DNA from: Aphelenchoides besseyi
Taxonomy: Eukaryota > Nematoda > Chromadorea > Rhabditida > Aphelenchoididae
Reading direction: 5' to 3'
Length of the DNA: 64,000 nt
Assembly (NCBI GenBank): GCA_024699855.1
Contig: JAMPIQ010000002.1
Span: 310,001-374,000 of the forward strand
A program made the translations under genes and the position numbers. Below the pieces are notes generated by a model. It did not search any database. It was given only the letters and a program-made list of their open reading frames with translations, and had not been told where the DNA came from. Below are positions 52,976-64,000 of this stretch, in pieces; within the stretch, counting starts at the first letter, position 1; each line of letters starts with the position of its first letter.

Positions 52976-53361
52976 AATAATAGATCTAAGTACTCAAGAA
53001 TTTATTCCGTAGCAACTACTTGCTCAAGTACTTGATCTTGTGTGCTATTCTGTAGAAAACCAGAATTAACTCGACGATTTCTTTACGGGTATCTACTAGA
53101 TAATGGGTGAGCCTTTTTCGTCATAGAAATCGGATTTCAATAAAATGTACTGCCAGTCAATCAATTGTTGTTTGTTGCAATCGCACAGTTTTCTCCTTCC
53201 TTCTTTCTTCAATTGTCATCTGTTCGGTCTTATGTGAGGACAATGGTAACGAACAAGTTTATTTAGTAAAAAATAATTCCACAACAAGGCGGATTACTTC
53301 GAAACGACAATTCGGTTAAGCATAAACAACAATCATTCTAAACTCCCAGAACCACCACCGA

Positions 53362-53934
53362 ATGGCGGCAAGCGAAAACGAGAGATACAAAACGATGCCA
53401 ACCGACAGGGAAATCGGTTCGGGGCAACAGGCGGGTAGAAACACGAATTATGAAGGCCGAACATCAGCATTTTTCGTTCTTATCACCGCATTTAAAATGA
53501 ATCTGTCGTCGTCACTGGAAGAGATTGCTTATGATGATACTGTAGCAGCTACGGAATCAGCTGACGATGTTGAACTAAATTCGCAAACATCAAAACGTCG
53601 AGCACCAAAAACTTTAAAATACGTTTTGCTTCAAAAGTTCGACAATATTGAAGAATTTTGCAATGGTTCCAAATCGATTCCTTGCAAGCATGCCGTTCCT
53701 ATTGGCATCAAAAAGAAATTCTGTCATATCCGCCAGACGCCATCGCAAATCCAATTGCTCGAAACCAAGACGACGACGACCGAAAAAGGCGATGACTCAG
53801 CAATCCCAACGATCCCAATCGGCGCGCTCTTAATCAATTTCTTCTTAATTCTCTTACTTCTATTCACTTGCATATTCGGTTTTCAGGTTCTATTCATTAT
53901 AACATCACTTGTCTCGACTCTTTATTTACCATAA
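53362..53934 (+). CDS. Hypothetical protein with C-terminal hydrophobic segment
   Basis: A single-exon frame of 190 codons from ATG at 53362. An internal ATG starts MNLSSSLEEIAYDDTVAATE; a basic block follows (SKRRAPKTLKYVLLQKFDNI, EEFCNGSKSIPCKHAVPIGI, KKKFCHIRQ) that resembles DNA-binding segments of transposon-derived proteins. The end is very hydrophobic (LLINFFLILLLLFTCIFGFQ). I do not recognise it; the middle might be a FLYWCH- or MULE-like piece. Its position among transposon remains suggests a repeat origin. Confidence 0.35.
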   Translation: MAASENERYKTMPTDREIGSGQQAGRNTNYEGRTSAFFVLITAFKMNLSSSLEEIAYDDTVAATESADDVELNSQTSKRRAPKTLKYVLLQKFDNIEEFCNGSKSIPCKHAVPIGIKKKFCHIRQTPSQIQLLETKTTTTEKGDDSAIPTIPIGALLINFFLILLLLFTCIFGFQVLFIITSLVSTLYLP

Positions 53935-54425
53935 ATATAATATTACTGAGACAAAATCTAATTTCTATGACGAAAAAAGTATTTGCGTTAGGTAATTATT
54001 TTCTTAATCTTCAGTTTTTTAATCGTTTGATTTCAAGGTGTGTTTAGATGGCTAGAACCGTTGATTGCGTTATGCCTTCGGCTTCTTAATCTCGCAGTTT
54101 AAAGACATTTCTGTTGAAAGCAGACGCATGTTATCGGCAACAGCTGGACAAAGAGCGCAATCAATTGATGGCATGAAAACTCGAAATCTGCAGAATCAAC
54201 TTGAAATACGCATGAAACTCACGACAATCATTTGTAAAGAAAAAACGGCGATTTTCACCACCACAAGGTTTGCAGAACGAAAAACGAGGTCGTTGGCCGT
54301 TTTGAGCGTCACGAAAAGAAAAGACGACAGGTCGATCGGAGGTTTAAAGTGCACAGCTTTTTGCGGTGTTCGCTGAGACATTTAAATCAGATTTCATGGC
54401 CATTTGGTTTACTTTCTGTTGTGAC

Positions 54426-54656
54426 ATGAGCTCTCCATTGTTAATCTACCTCCTAAGGCCACCGCCGGTCGCAAAATTTTTGACGGTTTTTCGGGCTGTG
54501 AGAGGACTGTTGATTTGCTGGCTCGGGGGTTGTTTATTTTTTGTAATTTTGTATTTGCTTTTCATGCGTTATAAACTTATTCAATTGTTGTTCGAGAACC
54601 CAACACTTTCAAAACCTGCTCAATCAAAGAAACAGTCTTCCAAAACTACATTGTGA
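54426..54656 (+). CDS. Small single-pass membrane protein, hypothetical
   Basis: ATG at 54426 opens MSSPLLIYLLRPPPVAKFLT. A strong membrane helix follows (GLLICWLGGCLFFVILYLLF) and then a basic tail ending SKKQSSKTTL, 76 residues in all. The frame is open further upstream (from 54366). The layout of a short basic region, one helix and a polar tail is plausible for a real protein, but no family is recognised. Confidence 0.3.
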   Translation: MSSPLLIYLLRPPPVAKFLTVFRAVRGLLICWLGGCLFFVILYLLFMRYKLIQLLFENPTLSKPAQSKKQSSKTTL

Positions 54657-54754
54657 ATGTTTAAGGAGTGCAATCAAGTACCCTTGCAATTGAAAGACGT
54701 ATGTTTTGCTATCGCACAAAGTTAAAGCCAAAAAGAAGACCGGAAAGTAGGAAA

Positions 54755-56782
54755 TCAACCGTAGAAATCGAGTTTCGGTTCATTGCAGAAGCTGTCGACG
54801 TTGTAGTGATGAACGGAAATGTTCTGATAGCGTCCACAACAGTTCGTTGAAGTGCTCGTGTGATTATCGAAATGATGTTGGAATGCTTTGACATAACAAG
54901 GAACTTCAAAGTGAGCTCCTGTAATTTCAAGTGCCGACGAGTAGGTTGCTGTCACTCCACCAACCAACCCAACGACGACCATGAAAATACCAACGGCCAG
55001 AATCGTTTTATCATTGAATTCGATCATTCTAAACGCGTGGAGTTTGCATCAAATTGACGAACTCACTCGCTGAATGTGCACGTGTCTTCATTATTCCCGG
55101 TTTGAAGCGATTTGCGTTCTCGTGCAACCAAAAAAATGTAGAAGAGAGGTGGAAAGATGATGCACGTTAACGAGTACTAAAAATATAGCCATCAAGAAAC
55201 AAGTCAAAACAAACCGTAGAGCCACCAATCAGATTCAGCACCGGGCCGAAAGAAGGGACCGATTCGGCAGTGAAAATGACGGCGACCATCATTCCTGTTC
55301 GTAACAGAACTCGTTTAATGCCAAACTCTAAAATCCGATTACTACTTCATCTCTGAAGCCTCAGACCTTGAGGAATTCCAAAGAACTCTTCGGCCTCTTG
55401 ATTCAGTGGATTGAACATTAAACACAAGGTCAACATGCCTGAAAGCCGGTTGTTGGAGCAATTCATTCTGTAGCTTACAGTGAGCGGCGATCATCATATT
55501 CACGGCCTGTTGAATCCAAGCAGTCTAAACAGAGTGAATTAAATAGATGAGTTGGAAGACGTACTTGAATCGAATTGATGATTGAATCCCGGAGCGAGTC
55601 GCCGTAAGTGACATACGCAATGACAACCACTGGAGCGTAGAAGACGCAGATAGCTAAAATAATGTTTTCAGATCACTCGGGAGTTAAAACTCACTAGCAA
55701 AAGCCATGATCGATGACTTTGTGAACTCGGCAGGTTTTCGCATGTCATGTTGAATCGTCGGAAACGTGGAATGACCGCCAAACGTGAAGACCACAGTGCC
55801 TAGAGCAGTGAATAGATTCATGAGTTTGAATCCCGGTTCTCCTTTGTTTTTCGAGCACTCCGAGAAGTCCATTCCAGCTCCAATGAGAATCAAAACAACA
55901 GCGATGGCTGTGGAGCACATTCCGGCCACAATCGCCCACCAAAAGTCTTCGGGTGACTTGAGAAAGGTGATAGGAAGCAAAATGACCCCAACAATCAAAA
56001 TCACAATGCAAACGTCCGGACCGTGTGATGTAAAATTGTCAACGAAGTCGTGAATGTTCTTAGAAGTCAATAGGAAGAAAACAACGCAAACGCCAAATTG
56101 AGTTACATCCAAACAAATCGATACGATTGATCTAGACGAATGACTTTGATTAGAGAAGGAGCAACCAACTTCATTTTAGGTCCCAACGCTCGAGCTCCAA
56201 TTTCAGCATACGGTTGCCGACAATGAGATCGATACTCGGGCCACAGACGCAACAGAACGAGCCACGAACGACCCAACAAAATGGCCGAGGTTGTAGCCAC
56301 AAATGCCATAACACCGCAAACAATGAGTCCAACAATGAAACCGCATTGTTGAACGGCTGTTGGCAACGCTACAATTCCGCCTGAAATCGTCGAAGATTGC
56401 AAATTTGTGGACTTCAAACTCAACTCCCGCCATGTCACCGACCAAAAACAGTCCCGAAACAAACCAGTTCATTCCGTGCGACTTCACGAACTCGCCGTTG
56501 ATCATTCGACCGTCGATTTCTTCTGTCGAGGAAGACGAAGAAGTTCCGATTTCTTCGTTGGCGTCCACTGTAGGCGTGGGCTTCTTCTTCTCGTAGGACC
56601 ATGGTGTCAAGTTCGGATCGCTGAAAGTCAATTGATTCCAAAAATAGTTTTTAAAATGTTTAAGTACAATTTTTGTCAAAGAGACTTTCAAGCCCCCGAA
56701 GAAACTGTTTTTGCCTCAACAAAAAGGCCCTTAAAGTAAAAACTTACAATCCGGAGTCCGTAATCTTTCGTTTGCTGCCCAT
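54755..56782 (-). CDS. AAAP-family amino acid transporter (SLC32/36/38-like)
   Basis: A proton- or sodium-coupled amino acid carrier with eleven or so helices. Start MGSKRKITDSGFDPNLTPWS gives a cytosolic tail with an acidic, serine-rich patch. The Aa_trans core begins MNWFVSGLFLVGDMAGGGIV and ALPTAVQQCGFIVGLIVC, the family's first helix with its GxGI/GG(I/V) turn. Later helices include CIVILIVGVILLPITFL, SPEDFWWAIVAGMCSTAIAV, LFTALGTVVFTFGGHSTFPT, a further conserved turn, and SVPSFGPVLNLIGGSTYSLT. The lumenal end holds YQNISVHHYNVDSF and stops at LDFYG. Introns are small and phases agree where checked. Substrate and compartment (plasma membrane, vesicle or lysosome) are not determined. Confidence 0.85.
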
Positions 56783-57379
56783 CGTTTTGTGAACGTTTCG
56801 ACGGGAACGAGCAATCGCACTCCACCAACCACGTGGTTATCACACAACTTTCCCTCTGATTCTAAGCTGCAAAAACTGAGCTCATTCAACGCAAATTGAA
56901 CCTTTTTAGCTGATTAAAATCGTGAGTTCGATCGATGACCTGTCAAAGCTACGAGAGTTATAACTCCAACAGAAACTAGAATTGCAGCAGAAACCAAACT
57001 ATCGCCCATAAACAAACCCAATCTTCGTAGCAGTGATGGAAGAACAATCAAATTGACGAGTGATTGTCGTGACTAATGAAATCGACAACCGTTTTCTGTG
57101 TCGACCACTCCTTGCTTCTGAATGTTATCAATTGGAACGCACGCAAAAGCTCCCGGACAACGAAAACATAAATAGCAAACTAATGGACGTACAGATTTTT
57201 ATTCTTTGCACTTAACTCAATGGCCATTTCAAATATTATATCTTTTAAAAGAGTCATAAATTTATCTTGTAACAGACGTTAGCAACAATAACAATAACAA
57301 AAACACTAATAATCTTATTCGACGAATCAAACAACAACAAAGGATTCTCGATTACTTAAATGCTCATAAGCCGTTTGCT
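56783..57379. other. Intergenic region
   Basis: Promoter side of the transporter and 3' flank of the zinc-finger gene. AT-rich with AACAATAACAATAACAA repeats near 57285. No gene supported. Confidence 0.4.
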
Positions 57380-59158
57380 CTACAACAAAGACATTACATG
57401 TGAATACACAGCTGAGAACTTACTGTCCACTCCATTGGCAATGATCAGCGTTGACTTCGGATTCAACGACGGAATCAACTCTACGACCAGCTCGACAAAA
57501 GACATGTGAGGATTCGTCTCGACCAATAATGTTGCGGCCATTTCTTCGGCAGTCGATTTCACGAATCCCAAAAGAAAAGCATTTCGATTGGCATTTCGAG
57601 GTGCATCCAAACGCAACATCGAAGCAGAAACTAACGGATTCTCGAGTTGAGGCTTTTGATTCCATTGGTTGGAATCAAGACGTAGAAAAAGAACTTTGCA
57701 TTCATCAGTCGTCATCCACAGATCTATCGGCAATGTTCCAAACTTCAAATTCAACTAAACGACAAGTGAGCAATCCGAAATAGTGGACTTGCCAAATGAT
57801 AGTCGTAGTAGATCACTGACGGTCGTTGAAGCATTGCGCTGAGTAGAGTCTCGATATAATTCACAACTTCAGATTCGTTGGACATTTGAGGCGAAATTGA
57901 AGCAACGGAAAGTTCTTCTTCAGGTCCAATCAACTCCAATTTTGGTTTCTTGAATCGAATAGGTTCTTCGAACTGGTTTTCGATCTTTCGTTTCTTTTTC
58001 TGCAAAACATTTAAAAGCATTTCAATGACTCACTTACCTCCACTTTAAGCGTTTCCTCAGGTTCCGTTTTTACCTTTCGAACGGGAATCGTCTCGTCCTT
58101 GAAATTCCAGAAAAGAATAAGCTCAAAAGTAGCAATCAAACCTCTTCATCACTTTCACTGGTTGTTTCTTGAACATTTGATTGTTCAGATTCAACCACAC
58201 CATTTTGTCGATGAGCAGAACTGAAGTGTATCAACAGATCTTTGCGAGTTGAATGCACGGAAACACAGGAATCACAGTGATACTAAAGCGAAGAAGTTTT
58301 CGCAGATTTCAATTTGCAACTAACCACGTTGTCCGCTTCCTTGTACACCAGTGGCTCATTCAAGTTGATTTGGCGATGATTATCTTGAATGTGCTGGTTT
58401 CGTATCTTTGGGTTGTAGGATCGATAGGGGCACTCAGGACACAAATACAATAAGCCCTTAAAGCTGCGACGAGCCAAATGAACCGTCTGATCATGTTCAA
58501 TCGTTCTACCTGCAGACACCGCGGAGATGCAAGTGACATGTTTTTTCTAGACAAACGAATTTAAAAAACAGTTAAAAGTATAGGGTACCTGTGCCAAGTT
58601 CTTTAACTTATTTTTCTTCAATTGGTTTTTAGTGAGCGCAAATAAACGTTTCGTTTTCGTCTGATATTCTTTAAGCGAATTAGACCAGTCATCAGAATTA
58701 GGATGTGCCTCAATACAATGCTCGTACAGAGTACGCGGAGAGCGTCGCGTTTCCCTGCACAACCAACAGTAAAACTGAAATCAACATCAGGGCATTTTGT
58801 GAAGTTTATTTACTTGAGCTCGTATTTCTTTTGGCCAATCCACCGACACCATTGGATTCCCCGCGTGTTTGGTTCGAAAATGTTGATCTCGTGCGGTTAA
58901 GTTGCGGCTTCGATAACTGCAAAGACTGCAACAAAACACTCCAGCTCCGAGCGACAAAAACTTCCAATGAACCGTTTGAGTGTGTCGAGTAACATCTTCG
59001 TCCACCGTGCAATCACAGTAACGGCAGAAGTTCTGAAATCGACGAATGAAAATCCAATCACCAAGAAAACGAACCACATGGCCACCTTTCGACGGTTTTT
59101 TCGGTTTCTTTTCGGCTGATGAACCGCCAGTTTTCTGTCCCGATTTCTTGGGAGCCAT
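57380..59158 (-). CDS. Multi-C2H2 zinc-finger nuclear protein
   Basis: Start MAPKKSGQKTGGSSAEKKPK is a basic, nuclear-type tail. Fingers follow: FCRYCDCTVDEDVTRHTQTVH, FCCSLCSYRSRNLTARDQHF (ending RTKH), FYCWLCRETRRSPRTLYEHC (ending IEAH), LCPECPYRSYNPKIRNQHIQ (ending DNH), and YHCDSCVSVHSTRKDLLIHF (ending SSAH). Another cysteine/histidine set surrounds HVTCISA. An acidic/serine stretch (QETTSESDEE), KKKRKIENQFEEPIRFKKPK (nuclear signal) and a long C-terminal domain follow (CKVLFLRLDSNQWNQKPQLE, FVKSTAEEMAATLLVETNPH). About seven exons. Likely a transcription or chromatin factor; no orthologue recognised. Divergent from the EF-hand gene. Confidence 0.75.
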
Positions 59159-60110
59159 TGATCAGATCACAACGATTTACATCTCAACAAATGGATCAGC
59201 AAAAACTAACTCGCCGATCGCCGAAAAGCGACGTGCACAAAATTTTCGATCGTTGATTTCTTCAATGGACGACAAAATACACGAACGAAGTTTGAGTATA
59301 ATTCGCTTGGCAACACCTAGTCAAACAAGGTGCATCAAGCTCAGGAACCTTGGGCTGACCATTGGAAGAGGTGGTGTTTGAGTAAAGACTACAAGGCTTT
59401 GCAGCTTTAGAATCGGTTTAAAAACATTTGTTTGAATAGATTTGGGAATGAAAAGATCGAATCAAATCGAAGTCGTTAAAATGGAATGCGATCTTCCGAA
59501 AACAGTCTTGTCCCTATGACTTTTTCTGCTTGACTGTTAATTGCAGTTGGTAAGCAGTAAGCACGCTCTCTTGTTTGCTTCTTGACTGTTGAACATCTAT
59601 CTACACAATCGAGCAAGAGCGAAATACTCGTTTATTCAAACGGTAAACTTGATTGATATTTCAAACTTCTTTTCTGGAAGACCCGAATTGACATCTGTTT
59701 TAATGCAAGAACTTTAATAAGCTCATTGAATTCATTTCGAATTTCAAACCGCTTCTGCTACGACCCTCAAAAGGTTAAATGGAATCGTAAGGTTGTTGGT
59801 ATAAAAGGCCAATCTATCGTGAATTCAACGTTGCTTGCTTCTGACCAGCCAGTTGTTAAGAAGATGGATTTACCTACTATTTGTAAGCAGCGTGATTTTA
59901 TCTCTTAGCCTTTGATATCAACTTTGCAATGGATCTTCCATCATCCAATTTATAAATAAAAAATCCAACTCCTTTGGTTTCACTTTCGTAAGCTGGTGGT
60001 TGTCAGGGAAACCCACAAGGAAACCAATCCGTGTGATGCTAAAAATAGAAAGAAGATGAACGGAACTTCATTCTGGAACACATCTTCGTTTCCAACGTTT
60101 GTTTTCGACC
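59159..60110. other. Divergent intergenic region
   Basis: About 950 bp between the zinc-finger gene and the plus-strand gene. Some open frames (59046-59381, 59726-59908) have no family features. A TATA-like AATTTATAAATAAAA lies near 59950. Confidence 0.4.
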
Positions 60111-60380
60111 ATGTTGTCCGCACCGAAAACGTGAGTTCGAAATTGAATACCCGGGTTAATGAGCGTCGCGTTTTAATTGCCACCTTTTCAGCATCAAAAC
60201 CACAAGTGCACGCAATAGCTATTGGGAATTACGAAAAGAAACGCGACTGTTGGATTTGTCGTTACTCGTCGACTACACGTTTTCCTTTACCTCTCTTTTA
60301 CTTTCGCTTAATTTGGCAACAATGCGGAGGCTGCGAGAAACCTTTAAGTTGCGTGCTCAAAAACGTTGGAAACCTTATAA
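60111..60380 (+). CDS. Possible 5' exons of the EFCAB7-like gene
   Basis: ATG at 60111 opens MLSAPK. A 60-nt intron leads in frame to TIKTTSARNSYWELRKETRL, LDLSLLVDYTFSFTSLLLSL, NLATMRRLRETFKLRAQKRW and KPY. Removing a 47-nt intron (60381-60427, GTGTTC...TTTCAG) then joins in frame to NLLAPQSIPMSGRRPK of the main gene. It may instead be noncoding or a separate small gene. Confidence 0.35.
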
Positions 60381-60452
60381 GTGTTCTCTGACATCTTCCT
60401 CTCATTCTGAGCGTTTCGTTCTTTCAGTCTTCTCGCACCACAATCGATTCCT

Positions 60453-62937
60453 ATGTCCGGGCGACGACCCAAACTCAGCACCTCATCACATCCGACCACC
60501 GGCACCTTGACTCCGCAACAGAAACTGCACAAAAAAATTCATCAACGGCAGTTGAAACAACAAACTCGACGACCATTCTTATCGCCTCCCGCATCGACTT
60601 CCAATCATGCGATTTTCGTGGACGATTGTGGAGATGACGACGAGTTAGACGAACAGGACGACTCGTTTCGATCGGGATCTTTGTGAGTTTAAAGCCACGG
60701 AGTCTCATCTTCGATTTTAGAGCAACTTTCATGGTCGAGAAACACGAACGACGACAATTTTTGAATGCGTTCGTGACCGAAATTGGCGACCTGAAAAAAG
60801 CGATTTCTTTTCGCGAACTCGTCGACGTAATCATCTGTGCCGGCAAAGACACCACTCTCGACGAATTGACGGCCCTGTGGCCTTTTGACACGGGAAAAGG
60901 TTGGTAAGCAGAAGGGTAAAGAAACGGAAATAGCTGGTACTTTGTGGCTAATCCAGCACTTCCGTCGTTCTTATCGCATGCCCAGTTTCGAATACACAAA
61001 CTCACGTCAACGTTTCAGCGGAAATCACGTACGAAGAAGGATTCCACGTCTTCCAGAAGGTCGCCGGTCCAGAGGTTACTCAAGCGGCTTACGAACGTTT
61101 GATTGAGCGAAACGAAGTCAACTACAAAAAGTTGATACAAACAGTCGAGAAAGTAAGTTCCCGGTTGTGTTCCGCATTCAATTTTGTAGGGCGAAATGTC
61201 CGCTGCTGACAAGGAGGAGTTGGTCAAGCTTCTGGGACGTTGGAAGAACAAGAAACTAAAAATGAAAGAAGTCGGTAAAATATTTGGATTTCAAATATTG
61301 TACACGTTTTAGTTGATGGTTGAGATCAATACGATTCGACAGGAACTGCAGAACGTGAACGAAGAAATTGTGAAGAAACAGCGCTTCGAAGATTCCGGTT
61401 TGTTTCCGATGTTCACCCACAGTTGTGAACAGCAATTTCAGTGATGTTGCCGTTGAATTCGTCCACAGAATCTTTGTCTTCGGTCTTCTCGAATACGAGA
61501 ATACCTCCTGGCGATCCACAACCGCAATTACCGACCTTAGCAAGTACTCAGTCTTCTTATCGCGAAAAGAGAGTTGAGAAGGTAAATCAATTGAATAACC
61601 TCTTACCTACTTGTTCCAGATAACGTTGAAGTCTCTTTTGATCCAAAAGAATCCCGAACTCGTCAACTCAATCGGTTATTCCTTTTATGTTCCACGAGCA
61701 GTTCAAATTTCTGTCGGTTTTCGAATCAATGAACAAAGTAAGCGGCTAGCAACAACAAGCACCGTTGATGAATTTAGTTGACTCCGATTTGAATCGCTTT
61801 CAAAACTCACTGGTTGGATACGTGACCGCTGAGACCTCGCCGGTGGTAATCGCATTGACGAAGAAAAGAGACGGAAATGTAGAATCCAATTTTTTGGAAT
61901 CGTTTTCAACTCAAGATATTTTCAGCAAATTCGTACCGATTGGATGCAATATCCTCCCGGCTTGTACACGTTTTGTGTGCGTTTTATTCGACCGTTAAAA
62001 GTTACGGATCCACAAAATGATGCGCTGATCATGGACGAAAGAAACCAACTAACCAAGGAATTCAAGTAAGTAGTCAACAGCATAACTCATCTCTGATTTC
62101 TAGAGTGATGCTCATGAACACCTTCGATATGTTTGATTTTGACGACGATGGATTGCTCTGCAAGGAAGAGGTTGAGACGTATCGAATATTATCGGGTTTG
62201 GGACCGATTACCAGCGACGATTGGGGCAAAGTTAAAGGATTGTATCAGACAAGGAACGACGGGCTCACAATCAACGGTTTCATCAAAATGCATCAAATCG
62301 AAGCCTCGACTTACAATGATCGTCAAAAAGCGGATATGTGGTTGAGATTGAGACAGTTGGGTTACAACCGAAAATGCCACTTATCAACGGCGTGCCCGAT
62401 TTGGATCGACTTTCAATTGGGCGATGGCTACATACAAATGGAGAATTTCGAGATCTCGCATTTCACTCCCGAATCTGATTGGCGTCTTCATGATTTCTAT
62501 TGGACCAACGGACAACCTTTGCCGTACATGAAAGAAGTAGCGACGCTGCGAATGTTCAAAGCAGATCACGTGAGTTGGCAATCAGAGAATTCAAATGTTC
62601 GTTGTTTAGTTTGCGTGTGTGATTGCAAGCAACGAGGAGAAGGCTCTGCACTACAAATTGGATTTGAGTGCCTCAAACAACGTGAACATCGACTGTGAAG
62701 ACTGTGTAATCGATGTGAAGGTGAAAGCGAACGAAATGAAGGTGAGTGTCGAGTTGCATTCATTTCTAACCGCTCTTGTAGATTCTGGCCGTTGCAATCG
62801 CTCAAGCTGATGCGTGGTTTTTGTGCGTCAAAAAGATCTCGATAGCTCCAGTCGAACGACGACCGAAACCGTCGAGTGCAACGCCATCGAACGACAGCGG
62901 AATGAAAGATGTAAATTCGGCTGTCAGCAGTTGTTAA
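60453..62937 (+). CDS. EFCAB7-like EF-hand protein
   Basis: In vertebrates EFCAB7 anchors the EVC-EVC2 complex at the ciliary base in Hedgehog signalling. The start used here is MSGRRPKLSTSSHPTTGTLT. The N-terminal EF-hand-like pair reads RRQFLNAFVTEIGDLKKAIS and AEITYEEGFHVFQKVAG. A linker is followed by the family's middle domain (ITLKSLLIQKNPELVNSIGY, IRTDWMQYPPGLYTFCVRF). The diagnostic part is LTKEFKVMLMNTFDMFDFDD with a canonical loop DFDDDGLLCKEE, then LTINGFIKMHQIEAS, DMWLRLRQLGYNRK (family: DLWxxLxxMGYNKxLxLxxACPF) and STACPIWIDF. The end holds FACVIASNEEKALHYKLDLS and ILAVAIAQADAWFLCVKKIS. About twelve short introns; stop 62935-62937. Confidence 0.72.
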
Positions 62938-63094
62938 CTTTGTCAAATAAACTTACTTGGAAATCATTTGATTTTGAAATTCGGTTGTTTTCTTTGAGAT
63001 GTTTGTTCTTGTTTTTGTGTTTTTGTTCGTTGGAGCTCTGGGAGAAAAGTGAGGTTTTAACTGTTTGTCTTCTTATCAGCTTCGTAGAGCTCAG

Positions 63095-63679
63095 ATGAAG
63101 TCGGTTGGAATGAAGACCTTTGCGATTCCAAGCCCCAAATTCGAGTTCAACATATTTTTTGGAGCCGTTGAAAAGAACGAAAAGAAAAAGTGAGTGGTCA
63201 ACACTCATCAGCTCCAGAACCTCTTTTCAGTGTAACGTTAATTGTCGGTGGTTGCAAGCTCGGACTGTTGATTAGTGCCGATCACGGGCTTGCGAGAGCT
63301 ACGTTTCTCATCAATGGTAAGCAAAATGCGACTTTGAACTCGAATCTTTCAGATAATAACTCCGTGGATTCAAAGGTCACACGTGTCGATTTGACGGCCG
63401 AACCCTCGCGTTTGACGGTCGGAGAACACCAAGTGGACTGCAAGTGTCAGTTCACCGAAATGGACAACATGAAACACATTTCTTTGCTGTTGGAAGGCGA
63501 TCTGCCCAACGGATTTGCTGTTGAGACGGTGGGATACATCGCGAGAACTTCATTCACTCTTTGTTGTACTTTAGTACTCGGCCAAATTGGTTCGAAAAGG
63601 CAATGAAACGATCAAAAACTCCGATACAATTATTCACGGACCATCCTTGTTTGTCATCTTTTTTGCTTTGTTGTTGTGA
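63095..63679 (+). CDS. Unrecognised protein, possible second gene of an operon
   Basis: Four exons give MKSVGMKTFAIPSPKFEFNI, FFGAVEKNEKKNVTLIVGGC, KLGLLISADHGLARATFLIN, VDLTAEPSRLTVGEHQVDCK, MDNMKHISLLLEGDLPNGFA, and a hydrophobic end HGPSLFVIFFALLL that could be a GPI-anchor signal or tail anchor. All three internal splice phases agree. The ATG directly follows an acceptor (GCTCAG), suiting trans-splicing. It starts 158 bp after the EFCAB7-like stop on the same strand, a spacing typical of nematode operons. A signal-peptide-like ORF upstream (MFVLVFVFLFVGALGEK) does not join in frame. Family unknown. Confidence 0.5.
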
Positions 63680-63866
63680 ATAAAATGGCTTTTGGTTGTT
63701 CACTTCGACTCAATCAAATAGCTTCTCTTGTTTTTTAAAGCAACTTCCATCCCGTTTTTTGTCGTTCAAGTCGCTATGATTGTCGAGTTCTCGAATTCTG
63801 ACATTTCCAAACCATTCCGTCGCGTTCAAAAGACTCTATTGACGACGAGTTTGCGTAACCTGAATT

Positions 63867-64000
63867 TCAATAGACCTGTGGAATGATAAAGGACCTTCTA
63901 GTGGGCAATAAAACTGATTTGTTGTATAAATTTGTGGCTTCGAGATCGAGAATATCAAAAAACTCATCAGTTGCCTTTGCCACGTCCTTCACCATGTCGA
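63867..64000 (-). CDS. C-terminal end of an unrecognised gene, cut by the window edge
   Basis: The minus frame runs from the edge as DMVKDVAKATDEFFDILDLE, ATNLYNKSVLLPTRRSFIIP, QVY and stops at 63867. It is helical and charged, without a recognisable motif. Convergent with the gene at 63095. Confidence 0.35.
   Translation of the reverse strand, partial: DMVKDVAKATDEFFDILDLEATNLYNKSVLLPTRRSFIIPQVY

Noticed and set aside
63000..63055. Signal-peptide exon MFVLVFVFLFVGALGEK for the last plus gene
   Set aside because: Neither nearby acceptor joins it in frame with the following exon.
1..64000. CRISPR arrays, bacterial operons, tRNA or rRNA genes
   Set aside because: No regularly spaced direct repeats, no Shine-Dalgarno-led operons, and no cloverleaf or rRNA-like sequence was seen; the window is intron-rich eukaryotic DNA.

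Overview
The window reads as nuclear DNA of a nematode, most likely a free-living or rhabditid-like chromadorean. The evidence is very small spliceosomal introns (mostly about 35-50 nt, GTGAGT-like donors, TTTCAG acceptors), nematode-type gene families (two serpentine chemoreceptors, a supplementary nuclear hormone receptor, ShKT domains, a DUF229 protein) and abundant Tc1/mariner elements. I could not fix the genus. Coordinates of multi-exon genes span first to last coding base and include introns.

Layout. 0-7 kb: the start of a chemoreceptor gene leaving the window on the left, then a decayed zone with minus-strand retroelement remnants, a lone piece of a Tc3-like inverted repeat, a 26-nt poly-C run and a candidate solo LTR. 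7-20 kb: a gene-dense arm with a decayed DXO/RAI1-like decapping gene, a secreted CAP protein, a GT31 glycosyltransferase, a tail-to-tail pair of small paralogous coiled-coil genes, an unrecognised secreted protein, an Srx-like receptor and a nuclear hormone receptor. 21-38 kb: conserved housekeeping and muscle genes, namely an SLC26 anion transporter, a delta-9 fatty acid desaturase, an uncharacterised gene overlapping its end, a complete muscle myosin heavy chain, a Nudix CoA-pyrophosphatase-like enzyme and a DUF229 sulfatase-like membrane protein.

38-54 kb: an accessory zone rich in transposons. It holds a Tc3-like element with 416-bp inverted arms and a broken transposase, an apparently intact mariner with a DD34D transposase inserted in a decayed gene, a Tc1 relic, a deleted mini-mariner, a HARBI1-like fragment, a second candidate solo LTR and scraps of strictosidine-synthase-like and hexosaminidase-like genes. 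In its midst sits a gene that appears to join two ShKT domains to an M13 (neprilysin) protease. 54-64 kb: an AAAP amino acid transporter, a multi-C2H2 zinc-finger gene, an EFCAB7-like EF-hand gene, a small downstream gene that may share an operon with it, and the end of one more gene at the right edge.

Most interesting: the ShKT-ShKT-neprilysin architecture; a candidate internal start in the myosin gene that would make a headless rod protein; a possibly active mariner with its own 41-nt intron; and the inverted pair of orphan coiled-coil paralogues.
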